From the NCBI GenBank assembly GCA_964599775.1, contig CAZRGZ010000005.1:9501-73500 (forward strand): a DNA stretch of 64,000 nt, given 5' to 3'. Source of the stretch: CAZRGZ01 sp964599775. Lineage in GTDB: Bacteria; Patescibacteriota; Saccharimonadia; Saccharimonadales; Saccharimonadaceae. Within the stretch, counting starts at the first letter, position 1, and every line of letters starts with the position of its first letter. The position numbers and the translations under genes are program-made. The notes beneath the pieces are model-generated. The model was not told the origin of the DNA and searched no databases. It worked only from the letters and a program-made list of their open reading frames with translations. Below, piece by piece: positions 18,095-27,075 of this stretch.

Positions 18095-18583
18095 ATGAAA
18101 ACGGAGAAAGCCTTATTCGCAGCTGGTTGTTTTTGGGGAGTACAGTACTATTTTGACCAAGTGCCGGGTGTAGTAAAAACGACAGTAGGATACACCGGCG
18201 GAGATTTTAAAAACCCCACATACGAAGACGTGCTTAGCCGCAAAACGGGTCATGCAGAAGCTGTACTAATAGAATTCGACCCTAATGAAGTAACTTATGA
18301 GACACTGGTAAGGCAATTCTTCCGTATGCATGATCCTACCCAACTCAACCGCCAGGGGCCAGATATTGGCGACAACTATCGTTCATCTATTTTTTACTTT
18401 AATGATGAACAAAAAACCGTGGCCACTCGTATAAAAAGCGAGCAAGCAGCGAATTTTGACAAACCTATAGTGACGGAAATTGTTCCAGCAAGTGAATTTT
18501 ACGAAGCCGAGGAATATCACCAAAAATATACCGAAAAAACTGGTCGCGGCATGTGTCACGTGCCCTATGCACCAGTGGAATAG
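18095..18583 (+). CDS. msrA: Peptide methionine-S-sulfoxide reductase
   Basis: Repairs oxidised methionine (S-epimer). The catalytic Cys is in AAGCFWGVQYYF (residues 9-20), with the usual downstream VGYTGG and HAEAVLIEFDP. 162 residues, a normal minimal MsrA. It begins 17 bases after ileS with Shine-Dalgarno AAGGAGAG and may ride on the ileS transcript. No msrB is in this window. Confidence 0.95.
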   Translation: MKTEKALFAAGCFWGVQYYFDQVPGVVKTTVGYTGGDFKNPTYEDVLSRKTGHAEAVLIEFDPNEVTYETLVRQFFRMHDPTQLNRQGPDIGDNYRSSIFYFNDEQKTVATRIKSEQAANFDKPIVTEIVPASEFYEAEEYHQKYTEKTGRGMCHVPYAPVE

Positions 18584-18601
18584 TATGTTTTAATACTATC
18601 T

Positions 18602-19417
18602 ATGATTACAAAAGCGATTATTCCCGTGGCAGGTTGGGGCACACGCCGCCTGCCTATTACAAAAGCGATTGAAAAATGCATGCTTCCTATAGGCAATCGG
18701 CCAATTGTGGATTATGTGGTTGAAGATTGCATAAAAGCCGGAATTACCGATATTTATTTTGTGGTGGGCGAACAAAGTGAGCAAATTCATACTTATTATG
18801 GCGAAAATAAGTTGCTGAATGAGTATTTACGTGCCAATGGTAAAGAAGAACGGCTGGCTGAAGTTGCCCCACCAGTAAATATCAATTTTCACTATGTCAT
18901 TCAGAAGCAAAATGAGAGGTATGGTACAGCCGTACCTGTCGCACTTTGCGCTGATATCCTCGAAAATGGTGAATCCGTGGTGGTGCTAATGGGAGATGAT
19001 TTTATTTACAATCCTGATGGCTCATCTGAAGTGCAACGACTTATCGAGGCGACGCCAGTTGGTCAGGCCAGTCTGCTAGGCGCTGCCATACCAAAGGAAG
19101 AAGTGAGTAGGTATGGTGTACTTCGCATCTCTGAAACAAATGATTTTATAGAAATTGTTGAGAAACCATCCATAGATGAAGCGCCTAGTAACCTTATCAA
19201 TATAAGCAAATATGTCGTTACCTACGAGCTCATGCAAGAAATAGCTCGCTATACTAACGAAGAGCAAAACGGCGGCGAATATTACATTACAACGCCGATA
19301 AATCGTTACATTGAAGCTGGGCACACTATTAAGGTTGTACCAGCCGAAGGGCAATATCTAGACGGTGGTACTTTGCAAGGCTGGCTATTTGCGAACAATG
19401 TTGTGTGCAAGGATTGA
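18602..19417 (+). CDS. galU: UTP-glucose-1-phosphate uridylyltransferase
   Basis: Makes UDP-glucose for glycans and cell-surface polymers. The nucleotide-binding start GWGTRRLPITKAIEKCMLP (residues 11-29) is the GalU version of GxGTRxLPxTK with the catalytic Lys. Further conserved blocks are ERYGTAVPVALC, VVLMGDDF and EKPS. 271 residues, slightly shorter than E. coli GalU. It lies 18 bases downstream of msrA. The glycosyltransferase and GH13 enzyme near 40 kb could be linked to the same sugar metabolism. Confidence 0.93.
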   Translation: MITKAIIPVAGWGTRRLPITKAIEKCMLPIGNRPIVDYVVEDCIKAGITDIYFVVGEQSEQIHTYYGENKLLNEYLRANGKEERLAEVAPPVNINFHYVIQKQNERYGTAVPVALCADILENGESVVVLMGDDFIYNPDGSSEVQRLIEATPVGQASLLGAAIPKEEVSRYGVLRISETNDFIEIVEKPSIDEAPSNLINISKYVVTYELMQEIARYTNEEQNGGEYYITTPINRYIEAGHTIKVVPAEGQYLDGGTLQGWLFANNVVCKD

Positions 19418-19442
19418 CACCATAAGCTTTTTGTGCTAATAT
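19414..19442 (+). promoter_or_regulatory. Promoter of the 19477 gene
   Basis: TTGACA (19414-19419), 17-base spacer, TAATAT (19437-19442). The -35 overlaps the galU stop codon region. Confidence 0.6.
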
Positions 19443-19476
19443 AGTATTGTTACAAAATAAGTAAACACAAAAAGCA

Positions 19477-19680
19477 ATGAATAAGTTAAAATTATTACTC
19501 CAACGGAAGATACAGCTACAACCGGCACGCATTGATGCTGAAGAAGCCCAGGATGAGCTTATGCAAGCTATCTTGAACGATCAGCATGAGCATGATAACA
19601 AGTGGCAGCTGAACGAATTTGTTGACGCCGAAGAAGCTTCGCGTATTTGGCATGAACTGGAGAACGAAGAGAGTAGGTAA
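19477..19680 (+). CDS. Small acidic hypothetical protein
   Basis: A 67-residue protein with an N-terminal basic helix (NKLKLLLQRKIQLQ) and a highly acidic remainder (IDAEEAQDEL, FVDAEEASRIWHELENEE). No known motif and no membrane segment. It has its own consensus promoter (TTGACA-17-TAATAT) and a 34-base leader, which supports a real gene. No convincing Shine-Dalgarno. Function unknown. Confidence 0.5.
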   Translation: MNKLKLLLQRKIQLQPARIDAEEAQDELMQAILNDQHEHDNKWQLNEFVDAEEASRIWHELENEESR

Positions 19681-19726
19681 TGACTCACTTTCACCTTATT
19701 GAATCGGTGGCGCAATCGGTTAAGAC

Positions 19727-19755
19727 TTTACATCTGGTGCCATATCTGTTAAAAT
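19727..19755 (+). promoter_or_regulatory. rplU promoter
   Basis: TTTACA (19727-19732), 17-base spacer, TAAAAT (19750-19755), 39 bases before the rplU ATG. The heptamer AATCGGT occurs three times between 19702 and 19771 around this promoter; its meaning is unclear. Confidence 0.5.
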
Positions 19756-19794
19756 CAGGTACTGAATCGGTAAAACATAAGGGAACTAAGAAGC

Positions 19795-20100
19795 ATGAAA
19801 GCAGTCGTAAAGCTCGGCGGTAAACAATATATTGTCGCCGAAAAAGAGACCCTCCTGGTGGACCTCCTCCCGGATGGCACAAAAGAGCTCACGCTTGAAC
19901 CTCTGCTGGTGTTCGACGACAAGAACGTCCAAGTCGGTAAGCCAGTTGTCAAAGACGTGAAAGTAAAGGCGAAAGTTGTCGAAGACCTGGTAAAAGGTGA
20001 TAAACTTCGGATTATTCGTTTCAAAAGCAAGAAACGTGTTCATAAAGAAACTGGACACCGCCAAAAATACAGCAAGATTCAAATTACCTCAATTAAATAA
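19795..20100 (+). CDS. rplU: 50S ribosomal protein bL21
   Basis: A ribosomal protein that binds 23S rRNA. 101 residues, beginning MKAVVKLGGKQYIVAEKE, the L21 signature, and ending with the basic KSKKRVHKETGHRQKYSKIQI block. The usual partner rpmA (bL27) is not downstream; a terminator and parA follow instead, so bL27 must be encoded elsewhere if present. Confidence 0.95.
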   Translation: MKAVVKLGGKQYIVAEKETLLVDLLPDGTKELTLEPLLVFDDKNVQVGKPVVKDVKVKAKVVEDLVKGDKLRIIRFKSKKRVHKETGHRQKYSKIQITSIK

Positions 20101-20114
20101 TACTTGCGAAACTT

Positions 20115-20139
20115 ATACCCCTATAACGGGGTATTTTTT
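20115..20139 (+). terminator. Terminator after rplU
   Basis: ATACCCC (20115-20121), 6-base loop, GGGGTAT (20128-20134), then a T run. Ends the rplU transcript. Confidence 0.85.
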
Positions 20140-20174
20140 ATGCTATTTTCATGTGTGAAAAATGATGGTGCTCA

Positions 20175-20183
20175 TGGTATAAT
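20175..20183 (+). promoter_or_regulatory. Extended -10 promoter of parAB
   Basis: TGGTATAAT combines a TGn extension and a perfect TATAAT, 29 bases before the GTG of parA, with no good -35. Confidence 0.55.
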
Positions 20184-20212
20184 AAAAATACCAAAAGGAG
20201 AGGAAACTAACC

Positions 20213-20977
20213 GTGACAAAAGTGATCGCAATCACCAATCAAAAGGGTGGCGTTGGTAAAACAACGTCAGCGGTGAACTTAGCGTATTACTTTGCAAAAG
20301 CGGGGAAAAAGGTATTGTTGGTTGATCTCGACCCGCAGGGGAATGCTACCAGCGGGCTTGGCTTCGATAAGCAGCAGTTGCAGTACACCATGCTCGAAGT
20401 GATGCAAGAGAAAGTCCCGCTTGCTCAGGTAGTGCTCGCGACCGACCAAAAAAATCTCTTTATAGCACCCTCTACGCCACACCTAGCGAACGCTGAAGTT
20501 GAATTAGCGCAGGCAGAGCGGCGATTTATTCGTTTACGCCAAGCGCTTGAAACAGCCAGCGGCTACGACTTTATCTTAATTGATAGCCCACCAAGCCTAA
20601 GCTTACTAACGGTGAACGGGCTCATCGCTGCACATTATGTGCTGCTACCGGTACAAGCTGAGTTTTATGCCCTAGAAGGCTTGGGGCAACTACTCGAAAC
20701 AATGCAACTCGTGAGAAAAGGTTTAAACCCAACTCTTGAATTGGTAGGTGTGCTGGTGACGATGATGGATTCACGTACGAGCCTAAGTGGCCAAGTGCAC
20801 GAAGAAATTAAACGCCACTTTCCAGGCAAGGTACTTAGTACCACTATACCGCGGAATATTCGGTTGGCCGAAGCGCCGAGCCACGGGGTGCCAGTGGGGG
20901 CATATGATCGATGGAGTAAGGGCGCACGCGCATATAAAGCAGCCGCAAAGGAGGTGATGGATCGTGTCAGCAGCTAA
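20213..20977 (+). CDS. parA: Chromosome partitioning ATPase ParA/Soj
   Basis: Walker-type ATPase that moves the origin region with ParB. The deviant Walker A KGGVGKTTSAVNLA is at residues 10-23, followed by VLLVDLDPQGNATSGLG, and Walker B-like FILIDSPPSLS. 254 residues, chromosomal Soj size without an N-terminal HTH. It uses a GTG start after AAAAGGAGAGG. It overlaps parB by 14 bases. Confidence 0.95.
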   Translation: MTKVIAITNQKGGVGKTTSAVNLAYYFAKAGKKVLLVDLDPQGNATSGLGFDKQQLQYTMLEVMQEKVPLAQVVLATDQKNLFIAPSTPHLANAEVELAQAERRFIRLRQALETASGYDFILIDSPPSLSLLTVNGLIAAHYVLLPVQAEFYALEGLGQLLETMQLVRKGLNPTLELVGVLVTMMDSRTSLSGQVHEEIKRHFPGKVLSTTIPRNIRLAEAPSHGVPVGAYDRWSKGARAYKAAAKEVMDRVSS

Positions 20978-21860
20978 AGCAAAAAAGGGCTTGGGCCGTA
21001 ATTTTGATTCGTTGTTGCCTACAGAGCTATTGAATGAAGCTTTTGATCCAACAGCTATGCAGGACGATAAAGTTTCGGAGCTGCGTTATATTAAAACCGA
21101 CGAAATATTTCCCGACGAAAACCAGCCCCGGCGCCATTTCGACGAGCTAGCGCTTGAAGAGCTTGCCGCCTCTATAAAAGAACACGGCATTTTACAGCCG
21201 ATTGTGGTGATTGCCGGGAAAAAGGGCTACCAAATTGTGGCTGGTGAACGCCGTTGGCGGGCTGCAAAAATTGCTGGGCTTGAGAAGGTGCCATCACTTG
21301 TACGAACACTAAGCAACCAGCATAAGCTAGAACTTTCGCTTATTGAAAACTTACAGCGCCGTGATCTTAACCCCATTGAAACGGCAACAGCGTTCCTGAA
21401 ACTGCGTGATCAATTCAATATGTCGAACGACGACATAGGCGCCCGAGTTGGCGGCAAAGCCGTGAGCACTATTAGTAATACTATTCGTCTTTTGCGCTTG
21501 CCTGATAAAGCTAAAGAAGCATTGATAAATGGCGATATCACAGAGGCACATGCACGGCAAATACTTGCAATCGACGATAAGAAACACCAGCTTGAGCTAC
21601 TAAGTCTTATCATTAAAGAAGGGTGGAGCGTGCGCCGGACTGAGCAGTATGTTGTTGGCTATAAAAAAGGTGATGCAGCGCCTGAAAAAAAGCGTCAAGC
21701 TAAAAAACAGATGCAAACCGAAACACCCGCCACAAAGAAACTGGCAAAACGCCTTGAAACCCCGGTTGAAGTACGCACCACAGCACGTGGGGGGCAACTA
21801 ATTATTCGTTTTAAAGACGAGAACGATCTCGACCGTATTAGTAAGTTACTGGCAAAGTAA
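20964..21860 (+). CDS. parB: Chromosome partitioning protein ParB
   Basis: CTP-dependent DNA clamp that binds parS sites. 298 residues. The ParB N-terminal CTPase region has DENQPRRHFDE and the GERRWRAAKIAGL motif; the HTH region follows (LSLIENLQRRDLNPIETA, GGKAVSTISNTIRLLRLP). The C-terminal dimer domain is short. GTG start overlapping parA. No 16-base parS consensus was noticed by eye in this window. Confidence 0.95.
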   Translation: MSAAKAKKGLGRNFDSLLPTELLNEAFDPTAMQDDKVSELRYIKTDEIFPDENQPRRHFDELALEELAASIKEHGILQPIVVIAGKKGYQIVAGERRWRAAKIAGLEKVPSLVRTLSNQHKLELSLIENLQRRDLNPIETATAFLKLRDQFNMSNDDIGARVGGKAVSTISNTIRLLRLPDKAKEALINGDITEAHARQILAIDDKKHQLELLSLIIKEGWSVRRTEQYVVGYKKGDAAPEKKRQAKKQMQTETPATKKLAKRLETPVEVRTTARGGQLIIRFKDENDLDRISKLLAK

Positions 21861-21866
21861 ATCTAC

Positions 21867-22463
21867 CTAAAAAGTGCGAATAGCGGTAAATGGAAATATG
21901 CGAAGTGCAACTGGACCAATAACATCGTAGAGTGGAATGGTACCAAGCCCATTACGTGAATCGAGGGAGAAGTTGCCTTCCCGGTGGTCACCTGCCACGA
22001 ATATCTCGTCTTCAGGGACTACAATGTCTATTTTCCCGCTCGTAGGACTACCTGGCTCGCCATTAAATTCTTTGTCAGGTTGAAACCCATTCGGATGTTC
22101 TTGATTGTAAACAGTAATTATCCCATCTTTTAGTACCACCCGTTCGCCGGGTAGGCCAATCACTCGTTTAACGATAAATTCATCTGGACGCCCCACCTGA
22201 TAAAGAGGGTTTTTAAAGACGATAATTTGCCCGCGCTCCGGAAGGTAACTATGACCGAGGAGTCGTTCCCAGGTGACTGGTAGGCGATTGACGATGAGTC
22301 GATCGCCGGTATGCATGGTATCTTCCATGCTGGGTCCGGTAACACTGAAGCTACGGAAAATGAAGGTATTAATAAACATCGCGCCTAAAACAACGAGCGC
22401 AACAAATACTAAAATACCCACAATATCGCGGAGATAAGAGCGATTATTTTCTTTTTCTGTCAT
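21867..22463 (-). CDS. lepB: Signal peptidase I
   Basis: Membrane protease that cleaves secretory signal peptides. One N-terminal membrane segment (residues 11-33), the Ser nucleophile in VTGPSMEDTM and the general base Lys in IVKRVIGLPGE; the last conserved block reads VAGDHREGNFSLDSRNGLG. About 198 residues from the ATG at 22463, which is favoured because TAAAGT (minus strand, 22472-22477) ends 8 bases upstream; an ATG at 22481 would add six residues. Divergent from the LCP gene. Confidence 0.92.
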   Translation of the reverse strand: MTEKENNRSYLRDIVGILVFVALVVLGAMFINTFIFRSFSVTGPSMEDTMHTGDRLIVNRLPVTWERLLGHSYLPERGQIIVFKNPLYQVGRPDEFIVKRVIGLPGERVVLKDGIITVYNQEHPNGFQPDKEFNGEPGSPTSGKIDIVVPEDEIFVAGDHREGNFSLDSRNGLGTIPLYDVIGPVALRIFPFTAIRTF

Positions 22464-22586
22464 GTCCACACACTTTAGCATACACTGGTTTTGAAACGCG
22501 GTAAACTCCTAAGAAGTAAGCCAAGAAGTATAAGCTTTTTGAGTTTACGAAGTGCACAAAATTCGCTATAGTAGTATGTAATACAT

Positions 22587-24179
22587 ATGATTAAACGTAA
22601 GACTCCATCCACCGACGGATTTGCTATACCGCGGCGTGCAGCATCGACCGATGACGCCAAGCGCGTAGGTGTTGATACTTTAGGTGGGGGAGCTAAAAAA
22701 GCGCCCCCTCCTCCCGTTTCAGCAAAAGAAGCACGGAGAAATGCCAAAGCTTCATCTGATAATCCAATGGAATTCTCAAAAGAAATTGACGCCTCACTTA
22801 AGGCAATTGATGAAGAGTCAAAACCACCGAGAAAACGCTGGTGGCGGCCAACCAAGCGAAAGATAAAGTGGTTTTTTATCATTCTATTAATTATTCTGCT
22901 TGCGATTGCGGGCTATTTGGGTGTCAAGGCATGGCTTGCTAGCAATAAAGTATTTGACGGTAGCGTTTTTGAATTGCTCGGTGCCGGTAAACCCCTAAAA
23001 ATGGATGAAAATGGCCGTAGTAATTTTGTTATTTTTGGAACATCCGAGGATAGTGGCGCGCATGCGGATGCTGGCCCGCATCTAACAGACTCTATCATGA
23101 TAGCGAGTCTTGACCAAGAAACCAAGAAAGTCATGCTCACCAGTGTACCACGCGACTTATGGGTACAATATGACCAAGCATGTTTAAATGGCTATGAAGG
23201 CAAGATTAATGCAGTGTATCAGTGTGGCTCAGAAGATGGTGCTAACGAAGACGCTGGTGCAACCATGCTTATGGATACGCTTAGTACGGTATACGGGCTT
23301 GATATGCACTATTACGTCCACGTAAACAACACAGCAGTACAAGAAGCGGTAGATGCAGTTGGCGGTGTGGATATTATGATTGAGAGTGACGATCCTCGCG
23401 GTATCTACGACCCGAACTTTGACTGGGAATGTAATCACCAGTGTAATTATGTAAAATATCCGAACGGGCCAGCGCATCTTGACGGCAAACACGCTGTGCT
23501 CCTAGCACGTGCTCGGGACAGTACCGGTATGGGCTATGGTTTGGCTGACGGGAATTTTGCCCGTGAGCAATATCAGCAAAAGATTTTGGTTGCACTTCGC
23601 GATAAGGCTGCAAGTGTGGGTACGCTAGCAAATCCGGCGGCTGTCGCCCAACTTATCGATTCGCTTGGCAATAATGTTCGTACAAATGTCAGCACTGGCG
23701 AAGTAAAAACGCTAGTATCGGTAGCGCAAGAAATAAATGATAGTAGCATTACTACTGTTCGTCTGGACAATGAAGAAGACCCGCAAGTAACGACAGGTAC
23801 GATGGCAGGGCAAAGTATTGTGCAGCCAGTTTTAGGGGTATACGACTATAGCGGCATTCATGCCTATATACAAAGCTTTGTGAGCTCAGACCCTGCGGTC
23901 ACTGAGGATGCCGTGATTGATGTATTAAATGGTTCTGGAACGGCGGGTGCAGCCCAAGCGACTGCAGATGAATTGGCCGCAGAAGGTTTAACGGTGGGGG
24001 CGGTTGGTAATGCGCCAGAAGGCACCTATGCGCCCATTACGATTTATCAGTTGAACGAAGAGAAAACTGGCACGAAAGAAAAGCTCGAAACACTTTATTC
24101 AACAGAAATTCTTACCACTTTGCCTGCGGGAATAGAATCAACGGCTGACTTTGTGATTGTGGTTGGTTCTGTAGAATAA
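22587..24179 (+). CDS. LytR-CpsA-Psr (LCP) family protein with LytR_C domain
   Basis: LCP enzymes transfer polymers from undecaprenyl pyrophosphate to peptidoglycan at the outer face of the membrane. The 530-residue protein has a long Lys/Arg-rich cytoplasmic N terminus (about 95 residues), one membrane segment (FFIILLIILLAIAGYLGV), then the LCP domain with HLTDSIMIASLD, TSVPRDLWV, and the conserved Arg-rich block AVLLARARDS. The C-terminal VIDVLNGSGTAGAAQATADEL marks a LytR_C domain. Four Cys residues in the LCP domain may form disulfides, in line with the VKOR system. The membrane gene at 24222 follows with its own -10 box. Confidence 0.9.
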   Translation: MIKRKTPSTDGFAIPRRAASTDDAKRVGVDTLGGGAKKAPPPPVSAKEARRNAKASSDNPMEFSKEIDASLKAIDEESKPPRKRWWRPTKRKIKWFFIILLIILLAIAGYLGVKAWLASNKVFDGSVFELLGAGKPLKMDENGRSNFVIFGTSEDSGAHADAGPHLTDSIMIASLDQETKKVMLTSVPRDLWVQYDQACLNGYEGKINAVYQCGSEDGANEDAGATMLMDTLSTVYGLDMHYYVHVNNTAVQEAVDAVGGVDIMIESDDPRGIYDPNFDWECNHQCNYVKYPNGPAHLDGKHAVLLARARDSTGMGYGLADGNFAREQYQQKILVALRDKAASVGTLANPAAVAQLIDSLGNNVRTNVSTGEVKTLVSVAQEINDSSITTVRLDNEEDPQVTTGTMAGQSIVQPVLGVYDYSGIHAYIQSFVSSDPAVTEDAVIDVLNGSGTAGAAQATADELAAEGLTVGAVGNAPEGTYAPITIYQLNEEKTGTKEKLETLYSTEILTTLPAGIESTADFVIVVGSVE

Positions 24180-24202
24180 TTAGCCACATGGTCGTGTAAG
24201 CG

Positions 24203-24211
24203 TGGTATAAT
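24203..24211 (+). promoter_or_regulatory. Extended -10 promoter of the 24222 gene
   Basis: TGGTATAAT, identical to the parA box, ending 10 bases before the ATG at 24222. Confidence 0.55.
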
Positions 24212-24221
24212 AGAACACGAA

Positions 24222-25004
24222 ATGGAGTTAATAAAAGCAGCGTCACGTCGCACGTTAGTGAGCGAGGCGACCTACATTATCTTGAACCTAGCGCTTGCGG
24301 TAGCAGTGCTACTGGTGGTGCTTGCTTTTGAGATGCCCTGGCCAGCATTTATATTGGTCATTTTGAGCAAATGGCGTATTTTGGCGGTGCGACCACGCTT
24401 TTGGTTTGCAAATATCCAGACCAACTTAGTGGATATTATGGTGGGGCTAAGTGCTGTTGTACTCTTGTGGCAAGCTAATGGGCAATTGTGGTTACAGATT
24501 TTAATAACAGTACTGTTTGCTGCGTGGCTCCTTGTTTTGAAGCCCCGTTCACGACGAAGCGCAATGTTGTTGCAAGCTGGAGTAGCACAGTTTATTGCTG
24601 TTACCGCAGTATATAGCGTTGCCTATGTATGGCCTGCTGCATTAGTAGTACTTTGTATGTGGATTATCGGGTACGCCACTGCACGTCATGTTTTAAGCTC
24701 ATACGAAGAAGAATCAATTACACAACTAAGCTTGATCTGGGGTGTCGTCGCAGCCGAGATAGGGTGGCTGGCGTATCACTGGACGATTGCTTACGCGCCA
24801 TTCTCGGAACTTATTGCCTTAAAGATCCCTCAAGTAGCGATAATCTTATTGGGATTGAGCTATTTAGCGGAGCGTGTATATGCAGAATACCGACGTGACG
24901 GCCACGTTGCTTTCCGGGAAATTCGCTGGCCGCTATTATTTGTTGGTATACTGTTACTTGTTGTCATGATTTTCTTTAACGGCTTTGACAGCATAGGCGC
25001 TTAG
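24222..25004 (+). CDS. Multispanning membrane protein of unknown function
   Basis: 260 residues with about seven or eight hydrophobic segments (for example NLALAVAVLLVVLAF, FIAVTAVYSVAYVW, LLFVGILLLVVMIFF). Positive residues in the first loop (RPRFWF, KPRSRRS) suggest inside loops. No catalytic motif is recognised. The start lies 10 bases after TGGTATAAT and has no Shine-Dalgarno. htrA follows after 14 bases with a strong site (AGGAGGAGG), so they may form an operon. Confidence 0.7.
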   Translation: MELIKAASRRTLVSEATYIILNLALAVAVLLVVLAFEMPWPAFILVILSKWRILAVRPRFWFANIQTNLVDIMVGLSAVVLLWQANGQLWLQILITVLFAAWLLVLKPRSRRSAMLLQAGVAQFIAVTAVYSVAYVWPAALVVLCMWIIGYATARHVLSSYEEESITQLSLIWGVVAAEIGWLAYHWTIAYAPFSELIALKIPQVAIILLGLSYLAERVYAEYRRDGHVAFREIRWPLLFVGILLLVVMIFFNGFDSIGA

Positions 25005-25018
25005 GAGGAGGAATATTT

Positions 25019-26230
25019 ATGCCAAACGATGGGGAAAATACTCAAGAAAAGCAGCAATCAAAAACTGAAACGACACGACAACAAGATAAATCATCTCGCA
25101 CTGCTCATCACTCCCCAGTTGGGAAAGCTTTTACCCTCGTATTTATTTGTTTTATAGCGAGCTTTTTGGGTGCATGGGTATTTATAGGGAGCGGTCTGAT
25201 ACCTCTACCAGCTCAGTTCTCAAATGAGCAGCGGCAAGCGTTGGTAGTACAAGAGGGTGAAGTTGTCGCTGAGGTAGCACAAAGAGTATCCCCGAGTGTG
25301 GTATCTATTCTGACGGTCACCGAGGGCGAGCGTGATGTTTTTGGCCGTGCCACCTTGAATGAAGGTGCTGGCACGGGTGTTATTGTCAGTTCGGATGGCT
25401 ATATTATGACGAACAAGCATGTGGTTGGCGAAGGCACCCGGCAAGTCGATGCGATACTCGCAGATGGTGAGCGTATAGAGAATGTGAAAATTGTGGGGCG
25501 TGACCCGCTGAACGATATTGCTTTCTTGAAGATTGAAGGCAAAGATAACTTGCCGGCAGCCACGCTGGCCGATTCAAATCAAGTCAAAGTGGGGCAAAAA
25601 GTCATAGCAATCGGCAATACATTAGGGCAATATCAAAATAGCGTTACTTCTGGTATTATTTCGGGGATTGGTCGCCCTATAGTAGCAGCTGCTGATGCCA
25701 GCACGCAGGAGGCTGAGCGTTTTGAAGATCTTTTTCAAACAGATGCAGCGATTAACCCGGGTAATTCTGGGGGGCCGCTTGTGAATTTAGAAGGGGAGGT
25801 GATCGGTATTAATACAGCTATCATCGAGGATGCCCAAGGTATTGGGTTTTCGATCCCCATTAACGTAGTCAAAGGATTGCTTAAAGGCGTGAAAGAGGAA
25901 GGTAAAGTATCTCGGGCTTATATTGGTGTGCAATACCTTTCTTTGACCCCTGAAGTAGCGAAGGAGCTGAAAATCTCGACCACGAGGGGCGCTTATATTG
26001 GCACTGGTGATGGGAAGGGCGGACCAGTGGCAGGCAGCCCCGCTAAGAAAGCTGGACTGAAGCAAGGGGATATTATCACAAAGGTGAACGATATCGTGGT
26101 TGGTGAACGGAGTGGACTCGCGGCAATTCTTGCGCAGTTTGCCCCTGGCGACACTATAAAAGTGACCTATTTGCGCGGTGGCAATGAACACACGACAGAG
26201 GTGACATTGACTGAATATCCGCGTGACTAG
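25019..26230 (+). CDS. HtrA/DegP-like serine protease with PDZ domain
   Basis: Envelope quality-control protease. 403 residues: a polar cytoplasmic N terminus, one membrane segment near residues 38-60 (ending GAWVFIGSGLIPL), a trypsin-like domain with catalytic His in MTNKHVV, Asp in DPLNDIAFLK and Ser in NPGNSGGPL, and one PDZ domain with AGLKQGDIITKVND. Strong Shine-Dalgarno AGGAGGAGG. The last four bases (CTAG, 26227-26230) are shared with the stop of convergent prmC. Confidence 0.94.
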   Translation: MPNDGENTQEKQQSKTETTRQQDKSSRTAHHSPVGKAFTLVFICFIASFLGAWVFIGSGLIPLPAQFSNEQRQALVVQEGEVVAEVAQRVSPSVVSILTVTEGERDVFGRATLNEGAGTGVIVSSDGYIMTNKHVVGEGTRQVDAILADGERIENVKIVGRDPLNDIAFLKIEGKDNLPAATLADSNQVKVGQKVIAIGNTLGQYQNSVTSGIISGIGRPIVAAADASTQEAERFEDLFQTDAAINPGNSGGPLVNLEGEVIGINTAIIEDAQGIGFSIPINVVKGLLKGVKEEGKVSRAYIGVQYLSLTPEVAKELKISTTRGAYIGTGDGKGGPVAGSPAKKAGLKQGDIITKVNDIVVGERSGLAAILAQFAPGDTIKVTYLRGGNEHTTEVTLTEYPRD

Positions 26231-27075
26231 TGTTTTTGGAGCATAATACAAAAACCTTCTTGCAACTGAGGCACAAACTGATATGTGGCGGCAAAACTTG
26301 TAATTGCTTCTATCTGGCGTGTGTCTGCTTCTAAAAGCAAATAAGCACCGGGTGGGAGCTGCCTGGCAGCTTGTGTAATGAGCCGATATATAAGCGCGAG
26401 CCCATGATTATCGGCGTATAAAGCTTGGGCTGGTTCGTGTGCTGTTTCGGGGGATCGGTCCCAGGTTTTGTCGACGTAAGGTAAGTTGGCGACAATAATA
26501 GATGGCTGCCGAGAGGTGGCTGCCAACAGGTCCGAGTTGAGCAAAGTGAGGCGCTGAGACGGCAAGGCGTGACGCTGAGCATTTTGCTTAGCTATAGTGA
26601 GCGCTCCCTGGCTGATATCGATCAAGGTGATATGAAGCTGCGGGAATTCTAGTCCGGCGGTAATACCGAGGCAGCCACTACCGGTACCTACGTCAAATAA
26701 ATTTCCCTGAAGCTTTGCAGTCGGTATTGATTTTAGAAACGCTATGAGTGTTTCACTTTCTGGCCGGGGAATTAACACTTCAGGCGACACTATAAAACGT
26801 CGTCCATAAAACTCCTGCCAGCCACGCAAATAGGCAAGTGGCATTCGTGCTGCCCGGCGCTGTAAGGCGATTTGAGCGGTTTGTGGTGCAATAAGTGCCT
26901 GATCATGAGCGAGCAACCACGTCCGATCTACCTCAAGAGCATCTGAGAGCAGCAATTGTGCATCGAGCGATGCACTTGGCACGCCAGCTTGCTGTAATGT
27001 GTGGGTCGCTTGATCTAGCCATTCCCGAACACTAATTTTACTGTTCGGCGCCTTTGGCTTTGAGTTCGCGTTCAT
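26227..27075 (-). CDS. prmC: Release factor glutamine methyltransferase PrmC/HemK
   Basis: Methylates the GGQ glutamine of release factors. 282 residues: helical N-terminal domain, then a SAM-binding Rossmann domain with [12 protein letters not shown] and the catalytic motif NLPYVDK. The family usually has NPPY, so the first Pro is Leu here. It overlaps prfA by 38 bases, the standard prfA-prmC pair, and its stop CTAG is shared with htrA. Confidence 0.93.
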   Translation of the reverse strand: MNANSKPKAPNSKISVREWLDQATHTLQQAGVPSASLDAQLLLSDALEVDRTWLLAHDQALIAPQTAQIALQRRAARMPLAYLRGWQEFYGRRFIVSPEVLIPRPESETLIAFLKSIPTAKLQGNLFDVGTGSGCLGITAGLEFPQLHITLIDISQGALTIAKQNAQRHALPSQRLTLLNSDLLAATSRQPSIIVANLPYVDKTWDRSPETAHEPAQALYADNHGLALIYRLITQAARQLPPGAYLLLEADTRQIEAITSFAATYQFVPQLQEGFCIMLQKH